Made by a program: the position numbers and the translations under genes. Below the pieces are notes generated by a model. It worked only from the letters and a program-made list of their open reading frames with translations. It was not told where the DNA came from and made no database searches. A DNA stretch of 64,000 nucleotides from Hydnum rufescens UP504. Taxonomy: Eukaryota; Basidiomycota; Agaricomycetes; Cantharellales; Hydnaceae. How positions within the stretch are numbered: the stretch's first letter is position 1; each line of letters begins with the position of its first letter. Of the stretch, positions 11,293 through 21,464 are shown in pieces. Location: NCBI GenBank assembly GCA_014904985.1, contig MU129048.1, positions 40,659-104,658 of the forward strand, written 5' to 3'.

Positions 11293-12064
11293 CTGTCCTT
11301 CCTGCTCCCTCTCACTTTCTCAACATCAATATATTACAACTATTCTTGCTCAGTTCAGCATGGAGAATGCTAAACCAGTCAGTTCCCCAGTAGCTGCAGG
11401 GCTCAAACTCGAATGTCTGGAATCAGCAACCACCAACAGATCCCAATATCAATCTATGCTTGGCTCAGCAATGTATGCTATGGTCAGAACACATCCAGAC
11501 ATTGCATTTGCTATGTGCACCTTAAGCCAGCACTCCTCAGCCCCCAGTCCTGCCCATCTCTTGGCACTTAAGAGAGTCTATCACTATCTATCTGCAACAA
11601 AAGATGCCCTCCTTACCTTCAATGGAAAGGATAAATAAAAAGGACTTGTTGGATATGTCAACTCCAACTGGGCCTCTGATCCCATAGACTGAAAATCAGT
11701 CACTGGATATGTCTTCCTCCTATACAGAAGCACTATCAGCTGGGCCTCAAAGAAGCAGCCAATGGTTTCACTCTCTAGCACTGAAGGTGAATACATGGCT
11801 TTGACCCACAGCACTCATGAAGCCATGTGGCTACACCAACTTCTCTTGGACATCAGATACAACATCCCCTCTCTGACAAATCTGCATATTGATAATCAGT
11901 CAGCTATTACTATTGCATGAAATCCAGATCCAAACACATCGAGGTCTGACACCACTTTGTATGCAAAAAATTGGCAGACAATACTATTGACCTCATTTAC
12001 ACCCCAACTGAAGATCAAGTCATGGATATCCTTACAAAAGGGCTTCCCCTTGTGAAGCACGAGT
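11267..12064 (+). pseudogene. Copia RNase H
   Basis: The frame at 11267-11638 carries the connection region (MENAKPVSSPVAAGLKLE, SAMYAMVRTHPDIAFAM), followed by a decayed RNase [37 protein letters not shown], and LHIDNQSAI at about 11883-11909. TAA and TGA stops break it at about 11636, 11689 and 11918. The motifs and position just before the 3' LTR are diagnostic of copia elements. Confidence 0.75.
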
Positions 12065-12108
12065 GATTCCATGAAGCAATGGGAATTGGTGTTCCCACTG
12101 AGTGGGTG

Positions 12109-12452
12109 TGTTGGAGTACAGCTGGATGCAGCAAGCTTGGCAGTGCAGACAGATATGGAAACCTCAGCAGTTGCCCCTATTTCGGTACCTCTGACTTATA
12201 TCCCTGTTTCCTTTCTATGTCCACCTCCCCATTTAGGCATGCAGTTACATTGTTCTTTAGTATATAGTACTTCTGAAACTCCTGTGCCCCCTCAGTTCTT
12301 TCTCTGAAGACTGAGGTTAGCTACATTATCACTTCTTCTGTAGTATAGTTACTTACCTGGATCTCCTATAGGACTGACTGTTCTAGGTACTATTCTCAAT
12401 CATAGTTCTTTCTCTGAAGACTGAGTACCAACTGTTCTAGTATAACTGAGTC
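12109..12452 (+). repeat. 3' LTR of copia element
   Basis: It starts TGTTGGAGTACAGCTGG, directly after a purine-rich stretch (gagtgggtg) that serves as the polypurine tract. It matches the 5' LTR with scattered substitutions. The end is set at gagtca. If the true LTR were longer, part of 12453-12718 would belong to it and the 5' copy would carry a deletion. Confidence 0.75.
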
Positions 12453-12718
12453 ACCTCGGTCAGCCACTTGGGCTGACCTTAATAGGCAGGACAAATCCCT
12501 CATCTAGTCAACCTAAGAGGCCTATTTTTTCTTTGATGTCAATTGACAATCTTTGGATGTCAAATTGACATCTTTCTCAACACTTAGTGGACTATCCAGG
12601 GTTATTGGGCATTAGGATTATTGGCTTATTATTATTATACTATTATATGGAGTAGTACAGTCTGTAGGCCTACACCTATGCTAAAATCTAACACCTTGGA
12701 TTCACACACATCTGCGAG
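12453..12718. other. Unexplained 266-bp insert between copia LTR and F1-a
   Basis: These bases have no counterpart in F1-b, where the flanking sequences are continuous. They include an AT-rich tract (ttattattattatactatta) and a run of near-repeats tttgatgtcaattgacaa / ggatgtcaaattgacat. They could be the remainder of a longer LTR or a separate small insertion. Confidence 0.4.
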
Positions 12719-13798
12719 AGAGATAAGAGAAATGCCAATAATGGCAAGGATGACAATAACCCCCTTAGTGAATGGAGGGAGAGAGGAGACAAGAGCATTT
12801 GAAGAAGTAGGCACCATATGATAGAGTTGATGAAGAATGATACTCTGATGGGTAAGTCCTTAGGTGGAAGCAAATGTCAATTTGATCCTGACAGACACAG
12901 AAGACAGGGGTATCAGCCTTGAATGTTTCCACCAGCTTGTCAATGCAACAATACATCAGGTAGCTGGCATAGCCATTGAATTCATAGGCAGTGATGATAA
13001 AGCCATTGATGCAGAGTACATCCTTGTTCTGTGTTGGATATCTTTGAGTTCATCACATAGTGAGGGTGTAGCTGGCATGACTGGCACTTTTGGCCATTGT
13101 GACTCGTTCCCCAGCCAATCCTGAGCAACTTCCAGCCACCCTTGTACAGCACCTCGGACATTTGGAAGAATTTCCGGCACTTGTTGTAATAAGGATATGA
13201 GAGGCACCTTACGCCATTGACTCTATCACAGACAGAGTCACTGACAAAGGGAGGATTGGACTTCAAGTGCCTGATATAGGCATACCAAGGCTGAAATTGG
13301 TTAAACATATGGGGAACAATAGTGAGGTCTGTGGGGAAATCAAGGGTGGGGGCCGGCTCAAATGTTTTAGGCGAGTGTCCAGCCATGTTGTAAATGTCAT
13401 CAGGGCCATGCCAGTGACCTAAGAACTGAAAATTTCACATGAGTTGGTGTATACTGCCAACCATTCCAGAATGTTGTATATATTCACAACATTCGAGAAT
13501 CTAGATGATGTGTAAAGCCCTTAGTTCAATTCTTCTCTTCAGCAGAGTAAAGAGACATACCGATCCTCTCTTGTGCTTTTGGTTGGCCACTTTCCAGTCA
13601 CTGGGAGAGGGAAAACCTAGAAGATCCATCGACATTGGAAGTGGCATCTGGTCGTCAGATTCCAGACACACCTTCCTATTGAGAACATCAATCTGCAAAC
13701 TTGAGGGAACAAGTGCACCTCTCCGCTTGTGACAGAGCCAGGCTCCAACTCGCAATTCGGATTTGAACTTGATGAAGCAAGATTACCCCCCCCCCCCC
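12688..13798 (-). pseudogene. F1-a body: unrecognised Cys-containing membrane protein-like gene
   Basis: It is a close duplicate of F1-b (14925-16021). On the minus strand it reads a Ser-rich N-terminal part ([11 protein letters not shown]), a middle with WYAYIRHLKSNPPFVSDSVC and CLSYPYYNKC, a GGWKLLRIGWGTSHNGQKC segment, and the start of a hydrophobic stretch (GVIVILAIIGISLI). That stretch is cut by the copia-bearing insertion; the rest is at 7286-7586. Frames are shifted at several points relative to F1-b. This copy keeps CpG at sites where F1-b has TpG or CpA (for example ccggcac against tctggcac). It ends at a poly-C tract and an assembly gap. I do not recognise the family. Confidence 0.5.
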
Positions 13799-13799
13799 G

Positions 13800-13824
13800 N
13801 NNNNNNNNNNNNNNNNNNNNNNNN
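13800..13824. other. Assembly gap (25 N)
   Basis: A fixed-length run of 25 N follows a 13-base C tract (13786-13798). The homologous place in F1-b has a similar C tract followed by sequence, so polymerase or assembly failure at the homopolymer is likely. Confidence 0.95.
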
Positions 13825-13827
13825 ATT

Positions 13828-14003
13828 GCCACAGCAAGGTATGTGGGCCTTCAGTTTTCCCTTCACATGGGCCCTGGTTTGTGTGTTTGCATGCCTTCAT
13901 GGCTGCATGGGTTCTCATGTTGCCACAGTGGGTGTGTAGGCCTTCATTTTCCCCTTTGTGTGGGCCCCCAGTTCATGTGTTTGCATGCCTTCATGGCTGC
14001 ATG
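13828..14003. repeat. Two-copy 94-bp direct repeat
   Basis: Units beginning gccacag at 13828 and 13922 share tgtgggcc/tgtaggcc, cttca, and tttgcatgccttcatggctgcatg in the same order. No gene is apparent. Confidence 0.6.
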
Positions 14004-14262
14004 TGTTAGTGGTGTTGAAGTCCCTTAAGCCACTTCAGTAGACTTATGGATCAAGGGGTTGGCTCCCTAGTAGCTAGAACCCTTTTGTTCCCTTTCTCTC
14101 ATTTCCTATCCTAAACTGGTGGGAAGCTTCTCCCACAGGGAGTTTGGTGCTGCCCTGGGAATTGCCCCTCTTTTACATAGCTTCCCTTAGTCATACTTCC
14201 TGGAAAGAGCTGTGGCAATGCCTGGATAATGTATCTTTTCTACCACTATCATCTGTCCATGT
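14004..14262 (+). repeat. LTR-like repeat V, copy 1
   Basis: It begins TGTTAGTGGTGTT and shares a long block (ggagtttggtgctgccctgg, then gtatcttttctacca) with 17536-17770. At 17.5 kb the repeat is followed by a gag-like start, so both are best read as LTRs of the same family. The 3' end is not defined here. Confidence 0.5.
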
Positions 14263-14652
14263 CAGGGTGACACTGCCATCAAAGCCACAAACAGAAAGAG
14301 GAAAGAGATTAATTAACCACACACTATTGCAGTGGGAATCCTGAGTATACACCATACAACAAGGGACACACAAGTCTCACACCTATTGAAGTGGGAATCC
14401 TGAGAGATTGAAACTGGTGATCCCCCAACTGCAAAGGGCTATAAATACTATTTCCTGCACACAGCCACCAGCCTTCCAGAGCCTTCTGCTGTCTTCCATA
14501 ACCTTCCAGATCCACCTAGAGTGCCAGCTCCACAGCCCATCAGTCAGCCTCCACAGCCACCATCACTAAGCCTCACTAAGCTGACACAGCCATGTTATGA
14601 ATCCTGTGTGCACCTCCACATGGCTATGCCCCAACTTCCATATGTATCCCCC
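14263..14652. other. Spacer with TATA-like block
   Basis: No gene is seen. A ctataaatactattt box at about 14441 is followed by ccttccagagccttc, as at about 7147, so this belongs to the duplicated F1 unit. Two short repeats (agtgggaatcctgag at about 14331 and 14390) lie 59 bp apart. Confidence 0.4.
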
Positions 14653-16108
14653 TTAGTGTATGTACTTCCATAGCAGTGTATGCCTGGGTACTCCAAAGGT
14701 GTCCAAAGTGTTGAAGGACCGTAATGATGTGGATGGAGTATGGATTGGGACAGGTGGTGTGGATTCAGGGACTGGGGGTAGAGGAGGAGGAGGGGGAGTC
14801 TGGATTGGCAACTCCATGGACTCATGTGGGGAGCAAGGGAATGACAGGTGCTGACAAAGGTGCCAATGCTGCCACTGGTTGACTACCCAGCCCATAGCCT
14901 GCTGGCTGAGGCCCAATAGAATGAGGGCAATAATAATAAGAGAAATGCCAATAATGGCAAGGATGACAATAACCCCCTTAGTGAATGGAGGGAGAGAGGA
15001 GACAAGAGCATTTGAAGAAGTAGGCACCATATGATAGAGTTGATGAAGAATGATACTCTGATGGGTAAGTCCTTAGGTGGAAGCAAATGTCAATTTGATC
15101 CTGACAGACACAGAAGACAGGGGTATCAGCCTTGAATGTTTCCACCAGCTTGTCAATGCAACAATACATCAGGTAGCTGGCATAGCCATTGAATTCATAG
15201 GCAGTGATGATAAAGCCATTGATGCAGAGTACATCCTTGTTCTGGTGTTGGATATCTTTGAGTTCATCACATAGTGAGGGTGTAGCTGGCATGACTAGGC
15301 ACTTTTGGCCATTGTGACTCGTTCCCCAGCCAATCCTGAGCAACTTCCAGCCACCCCTTGTACAGCACCTCGGACATTTGGAAGAATATTTCTGGCACTT
15401 GTTGTAATAAGGATATGAGAGGCACCTTACACCATTGACTCTATCACAGACAGAGTCACTGACAAAGGGAGGATTGGACTTCAAGTGCCTGATATAGGCA
15501 TACCATGGCTGAAATTGGTTAAACATATGGGGAACAATAGTGAGGTCTGTGGGGGAAATCAAGGGTGGGGGCTGGCTCAAATGTTTAGGTGAGTGTCCAG
15601 CCATGTTGTAAATGTCATCAGGGCCATGCCAGTGACTAAGAACTGAAAATTTCACAATGAGTTGGTGTATACTGCCAACCATTCCAGAATGTCGTATATA
15701 TTCACAACATTGATGAGAAATCTAGATGATGTGTAAAGACCCTTAGTTCAATTCTTCTCTTCAGCAGGAGTAAAGAGACATACTGATCCTCTCTTGTGCT
15801 TTTGGTTGGCCACTTTCCAGTCACTGGGAGAGGGAAACCTAGAAGATCCATTGACATTGGAAGTGGCATCTGGTCATCAGATTCCAGACACACCTTCCTA
15901 TTGAGAACATCAATCTGCAAACTTGAGGGAACAAGTGCACCCTCTCCACTTGTGACAGAGCCAGGCTCCAACTCACAATTCGGATTTGAACTTGATGAAG
16001 CAAGATTACCCCCCCCCCCCCGCTCAAAACAGCAGGGCTGGTACTCATCACAGACATCAACAATGTGCTTGAGGAAGGGATGCTGCTGCTCCCCCTGGAA
16101 GTAGGCAT
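14653..16108 (-). pseudogene. F1-b: unrecognised Cys-containing single-pass membrane protein-like gene
   Basis: This is the best copy of a local family. The longest frame (14978-15682, 234 codons) has WHGPDDIYNM, a WYAYIRHLKSNPPFVSDSVC block, YPYYNKC, GGWKLLRIGWGTSHNGQKC and several further Cys pairs. In an overlapping frame (14653-15030) it continues into SSLPPFTKG, a hydrophobic stretch of about 23 residues (GVIVILAIIGISLIIIALIL), and a Pro-rich tail. Upstream (15702-16108) are Ser-rich segments and a poly-Gly/poly-C tract. A Cys-rich outer domain, one membrane span and a Pro-rich tail is an inference from composition. Frame breaks imply introns or decay. The N-terminus is cut off by a foldback at 16149. 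No known family comes to mind. Confidence 0.5.
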
Positions 16109-16148
16109 GTGGTCAATTTACTTCTGCAGTCCTGGAAATTTTCATAAT

Positions 16149-16611
16149 AGTATGGATAATTCTATTTGCCACCCCCCTGGGTGTTATCACCCCTCTGTTG
16201 AGTGTTATTTGAGGCAGTGAAGGGGTGGAATTTCTGGGTGGTGCTGGAGACCACCCATCCATGCAACAAAATGCTGAGTCAACCTGCAGTATTAACAAAG
16301 ATATCATGTGACCTGAAATAATAAAAAATCTCTGCCTCCTGTGATGAACCAGTAAGTCCTTCTGGTTCACCACAGGAGGCAGAAGCCCAGCTTAATCAGA
16401 TTTTGTTTCCATTATTTCAGGTTACATGGTATCTTTAATTTAAGTTGATTATATACTGCAGGTTGACTCAGCATTTTTCTGCGCAGCAATTAAGGGTGGA
16501 TGATCCTCAGCACCACCCCACATGCCAGAAATTCTGCCCCTGCACTGCCTCAAGTAATGCTTGACAGAGGGGGTGATAACACTCAGGGGGGGTGGCAAAT
16601 AGAATTATACT
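16149..16611. mobile_element. Foldback MITE FB2
   Basis: The outer inverted repeats read agtatggataattctatttg at the left and the complement of agaattatact at the right, followed inward by ccacccccctg and gtgttatcacccc in both arms. The arms also share an 18-bp block around ctctgcctcctgtg / cacaggaggcagaag near the centre (about 16355). There is no coding capacity. It interrupts the 5' side of F1-b. Confidence 0.7.
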
Positions 16612-17535
16612 ATTTATAATAGTAGTATAAACAGTAGCATAAAATCCTGACTTTATCATGGCTGAAAATCTCCTTAGAATACTGTAGGTGCTCTAAGTCT
16701 AACAAAGTGTCACATCACAACTGGGAAAAAGTCACTAGAACCAATAGTGACCCTGTCACATCTAGCCAGCTCTAGGATGTTACATGACTTAACAATTGGC
16801 CAGGCACCTGATTATTAGTTCTGGGGTAACAGAAACCAAATTACCAGGCATGTTTTGAGTGAGAAAAGGATGCAAAAGCAGGTAAGGAATGAAGAAACAA
16901 AAGAATAAGGAGGGGGGGAAGAATCAGGCTGGTTTGAACTGCTGTATGACCTGTGACCACAAAGAACTGAGAATGCATCTGTGGCTGTGACCAAATGTCC
17001 CTTCTTCTATTGGGTTGTGCAGGATATTAATGATGAAACACCTTGCACTGCAGGCCATGAAGAAGAAAGGTGGCAGATTTTGGCAATGGTGGGATGGGGA
17101 TTAATAGTTTCACTTGATTATCTTGGTTTTATATACAAGTTTAGCTTCATACAAGTGAGGCACCACAGTGGCTATAAACCTCCTGAAAAAAATTCAGGAA
17201 AATATATTTTGAAGGGTGCCTTTTCATAGTTCGTCAGGGTCTGTGATGTGTGGGGGTTCAGTTCACAAGTCCCTGTGACCTGTGACCAACCCTATGGTTG
17301 AAATAGGACAGTACAGTATGTGCACATAATCTAGGTATTAATTTGGAATATTGCAGAACAATGCTAACAACCAAAACTAGCTACAAGAATATCTAAAAAA
17401 GAAGGTTCTATGTGTTCTCAAGGTGAGCTCAGAATGGCAAACCAATTTCTGTGGGCACAGCAATCCAGCATCATGGAAGCAAATCAACCAACTTCAAGTC
17501 TCCTCAACCATCTCAACTTACATGATGGCTACTAA
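16612..17535. other. Unassigned spacer
   Basis: An 82-codon plus-strand frame (16981-17229) exists, but it has no recognisable motif and no homologue elsewhere in the window. Nothing else is supported. The stretch has very few CpG dinucleotides. Confidence 0.35.
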
Positions 17536-17807
17536 TGTTAGTGGTGTTATAGATCCCTTAAGCCATGAGGCAACTTCATTCTTTTAAACAGGTTTACCAT
17601 AGCCTTCTAAATCCAAACCAGTGGAAAGCTTCTCCTCACAGAGGAGTTTGGTGCTGCCCTGGGAATTGCCCTTTCTTTACATAGCCTTCCTTAGTCATAC
17701 TGCCTGTATGGAAAGAGCCATGGCAATGCCCAGGTAATGTATCTTTTCTACCATCACCATCTGTCTGTCTCATGGAGTTGCAGACTTACAGATTACACAC
17801 TATACAC
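17536..17807 (+). repeat. LTR-like repeat V, copy 2
   Basis: It begins TGTTAGTGGTGTTATAG and parallels 14004-14262 over most of its length. A likely end is cagattacaca at about 17800. It is followed by ctatacactgtgtgacc and a gag-like ATG at 17831, the spacing expected between an LTR with its primer-binding site and a gag gene. Confidence 0.5.
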
Positions 17808-17830
17808 TGTGTGACCCCGGCCTAATGGCT

Positions 17831-18243
17831 AAACCTTCCTATTTTGCCCTTATGGGTATAGAGACATTAACCCTCCAGGAGCTACTGGCTTGCCAGGCAA
17901 GATGGAAGGGTCTTAGTCCTTCTAACTGGCCTAATCCATTAGAGCTGGAGCCTCCTCCACCTCTTGGCTCCACCCCACTCCTTAATTAAGATACTACCGA
18001 ATTAACAACTAACCCTGCCAGTTCCAGGGGGAGTAGCTTCACTTCCTCAAGCTTGCTAGCAACATCTGCAATGGCTGCCACCCCCACTGTTTTGAGTGGG
18101 GGGGTAGTCTTGCTTCATCAATTTCAAACCCAATTTGTGAGTTGGAACCTGGCTCTGTCACAAATGGAGAGGGTGCACTCACTTCCTCAAGCTCACAGAT
18201 TGATGATTTGGACTCTAGCCCTGCTGTCTACAGATTTCTACTA
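17831..18243 (+). pseudogene. Ser-rich gag-like N-terminal relic (F1-d)
   Basis: The ATG at 17831 opens MAKPSYFALMGIETL, LQELLACQARWKGL and LELEPPPPLGS before a TAA at about 17993; the frame then continues Ser-rich ([18 protein letters not shown]). The stretch 18021-18190 is homologous to 15890-16090 on the opposite strand, that is to the N-terminal side of F1-b ([29 protein letters not shown] after a frameshift). F1 genes may therefore be parts of retroelements that start with this leader. The sequence passes into a tandem array at 18250. Confidence 0.45.
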
Positions 18244-18249
18244 TGTGAC

Positions 18250-19380
18250 CATGTCAAAGTGAGTCCGCAACACAATGGCTCATACATTCTCGGTCATTGC
18301 ATCAGCTCTGGGCGTACCATCCTTCCATTCCTCAAAGCAATCTGCTGCAGTAAAAGATCATGGCAGGTCCGCCATACCGGCATCTGTATCACCCAGCAAA
18401 TCACTGCTATGATGGGATGCACAGTTCTTCCCCATCTGTGAACCCTTGTCAAGGTGATCACACATGACATGTCCTTAGGAAGCTACAATGGACCTGGCCA
18501 TACAATGGACCACTGTTCACCCATTCTCTGCATTCACTCTGAGGATTCCATCCTTCTGTTCATCAAAGTGGTCTGTTGCAGCAAGAAATCATGGCAGGCC
18601 CGCCATACTGGCATCCATATCGCCCAGCAAATCACTGCCATGATGGGATGCACAGCTCTCCCTCATCTGTGAAATCTCATTGAGGCGATTGCACATGATG
18701 TGTGCCTACAGGACTGCAATGGGCCTGGCCATGCGATGGACCACTGCTTGCGCATTCTCTGTCACTGCATCAGCTCTGGAGATTCCATCCTTCTGTTTGT
18801 CAAAGCAGTCTGCTGCAGCAAAAAATCATGGCAGGTCTGCCATACCAGCATCCATATCATCCAGCAAATTGCTGCCATGATGGGATGCACAGCTCTCCCT
18901 CATCTGTGAAATCTTGTTGAGGTGATCACACATACATGTGCTTATGGAGCTGCAATGGGTCTGGCCATGTGATGGACCACCACTCATGTGTTCTCTGTCA
19001 CTGCATCAGCTCTGGGGATTCCATCCTTCTGTTCATCAAAGTGGTCTGCTGCAGCAAAAAATCATGGCATGCCATACCAGCATCCATATCATCCAGCAAT
19101 TCACCACCATGATGGGATGGGCAGTTCTCCCTCATCTGTGAAACCTCGTCAAGGCAATCACACATGACATGTCCTTACAGGGCTGCAATGGGCCTGGCCA
19201 TGCAATGGACCACCACTCACACATTCTCTGTCACTGTATTAGCTCTGGGGATTCCATCCTTCTGTTTGTCAAAGTGGTCTGCCACAGCAAAAAATCATGG
19301 CATGCCATACTGGCATCTGTATCATCCAGCAATTCATCACCACAATGGGATGCACAGTTCTCCCTCATCTATAACTTATT
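18250..19380 (+). repeat. Tandem array, about five units of 231-237 bp
   Basis: Landmarks recur near 18300, 18531, 18768, 19003 and 19233 (gcatcagctctgg), each followed by gattccatccttctg, aaatcatggca, and gatgggatg. Plus-strand frames such as [12 protein letters not shown] and MGLAMRWTT recur in every unit but are broken by stops, so coding status is unclear. Confidence 0.8.
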
Positions 19381-19818
19381 GAAGGCTTACACTATGTCTT
19401 ACTGCCTTGGTGGAGGCCACACTACAACTAAGTCCTTTGCTCAAACTTAGGGGGAAATATTGTAATTGATACTACAAATGGACAGTCAAAATTAAGTACA
19501 GGTTATATATAAAATTGGGAGTGGTTGGTCACTGGTGCGATGCGCAGACATTGCTGAAACTCACCATTCTTTTTTTGTTTGACACTTAACCATGCTTCCA
19601 CTTCTTGTAGGATCCAGGCATGAGCATACACTCCATGCTGATGTCCACAAAGCCCTCAAGAAGCTTGCTTCTGGTGACTGGGCATCCCAAGCTTGAGCTC
19701 TGTGGCATCTTTCCCAGGTCATCAAAACTTGTTTGAGATTTAGCCCATCACTGTGGGATGTTTAGTGTGAGCTTGAGCTCCACACTAACCTCTCTAGTGC
19801 TTCAAAAATGCCTGCCAA
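19381..19818. other. Possible LTR start and spacer
   Basis: At about 19449 a purine run (agggggaaatat) precedes TGTAATTGATAC at 19461, and tatataaaattggg follows at about 19505. This resembles a polypurine tract, LTR start and TATA box, but no partner LTR is found in the window. Confidence 0.3.
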
Positions 19819-20781
19819 GTGAAAAGCACCCTCAACAAAACACCACAGGCTTATTTCTACCTCCACAGAATTCCTAACCTCAGTGATACCAAAGCTGAGG
19901 ACTTAGATTATCTGTGGGGCAATGCCACCACTTCCAAAGATGACATCAAACAGCTCCTTGTCAATGGTATTGGGAAGCTTCTCATTTGGTGCAACATCAT
20001 TGGTTTTCCAGTCAGGTACATCTTTCAAACCCCATTTAACAATTCTTTTAGCCTTGTGCTTCAGATTAGTGGGGACCTGACAACAGTTGTGAGGATTGAG
20101 AGGGAATTGGTGGGAGATCATGAAGACTGGGACAAAAAGGGTGTGTGCATGACTCTATTGTGTATGAAGTACAAGTATGAATCAGAGTTGGAGGCTGCTG
20201 GTAAGTGCTGGCATGGGTCAGATGAGGAGCCTTTGCTCACACATCCCTTGTTTTTGTTTTTAGGGTATTGACATATGCCTTGAGGTATCAGTTCTTGGGT
20301 GGTACTCAGTTCTGCCAAGAAACAAGGGTGTTCCTCTGTAATCCTCACCTGTGACTGGAGCAAGGGACTGTTCAAGTGCTCAAAGTCTGTGCAGACCAAG
20401 TTCCATTTGTATGCTGTGGATTGGGAATGGAATCCCACTCCTGCAGTTCTGGATCCAACAGTTCCTGGGGAATTACCATGTGATGCATACATATGGCCTG
20501 AACCCCGACCTGCCAGCTCCAAGATTCAAGTCAAAGAAGTCATTCCAGCCCCCAATCCTTCACCCATTTTACCTGCAACTGGAAAAATTCTACCTGCTGA
20601 CGAGCCCGTTAAGTGGTGTCATTTAGATATTCTGGCTGAATCTAATAAGCAGGGGGAAAGTGTGGATACAGAAATGGAAGAGATGGTCAAGGGATTTGCC
20701 TATGATTGGTTTGGTGATGATTACCCCAGCTGTCATCACTATTTCAATTCCAGTCATTGGAATGCCTTCCTTGAGTCCTAA
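19819..20781 (+). pseudogene. Hypothetical protein relic
   Basis: Two plus-strand frames, 19819-20271 (150 codons) and 20299-20781 (160 codons), lie end to end with a shift near 20270-20300. The first has YFYLHRIPNLSDTKAEDLDY; the second has HLYAVDWEWNPTPAVL, PCDAYIWPEP, and ends MVKGFAYDWFGDD. Their combined length and low stop density suggest a decayed gene of over 320 codons, probably transposon-borne given its neighbours. I do not recognise the family and assign no function. Confidence 0.4.
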
Positions 20782-21464
20782 AATTTCTCAGCATAGTCAT
20801 CTCCCCTCATTTTTATTTTTTTTACTTCACTGCTATATATCATTCTTCTCATCACTAATCCCTTACTATTTTTGTCTAATCATCACCATTGTGTATAGTT
20901 TATTTGTAGATAATGTATACACTGTGTAGTAAATATTGATATTCAACTAACTCTGCAATGTTGCCAACTCCAATCAACACTATGACCATTCAGTCACCAG
21001 TACCTGTGTGAAGTATAGCACTGCAATGCTGTTGTAGTGTTTATTTTCCAGCACCTTGCCACCTAGCTGTCCAGTTAAGCAAAACACTGTCACACTGCGA
21101 TATTGTTTGTTTTCTGGCACTCTCAAGCTTTCCCTTTGGTTTTCATTGGTTGGGTGGATCACTATGACTTGTCTGTAGTGCCTGCTTGCCAATTCTTCCA
21201 AAATCCTCTCACACCACATTTCTGGTGGAGTTGTGTGCTGTCATGTTGTGACAGTGCCATTTCCCAGTATGCTCAAAGCCTCACTCTTTGTTCTCTGGGT
21301 TAAGCAATGTGTTGTCATTACTTAACGTTTGTTGTTTTCCCAGCCATCAAGTTGTCATTCTTGAGGTTGTTTTAGATTCCTAAAGGGTGAGTGCATAAAG
21401 TAAGTTGTCTTCTTATTTCATTCTAAACTTCTCATAACTAATTTGTGTCTAGCTTCTTTCTAGA
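20782..21464. other. Unassigned AT-rich spacer
   Basis: No gene is supported. It may hold the terminal part of the KDZ element that follows, but no inverted terminus was identified. Confidence 0.3.

Larger units (their letters stand above)
7587..12452 (+). mobile_element. Ty1/copia LTR retrotransposon, full length but inactivated
   Basis: Similar LTRs of about 345 bp (7587-7945 and 12109-12452, both starting TGTTGGAGTACAG) bracket a Gag - protease - integrase - RT - RNase H order, which defines Ty1/copia. The coding part is broken by many stops, most of which fit CGA to TGA. The protease (NSS instead of DSG) and RT (YVNN instead of YVDD) have lost active-site acids. The element sits inside F1-a. 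A clean target duplication is not visible, partly because the right-hand LTR boundary is uncertain. Confidence 0.85.

Noticed and set aside
16981..17229. 82-codon plus-strand frame as a gene
   Set aside because: No motif, no homologous copy in the window and no flanking signals; the length is within chance for CpG-poor DNA.
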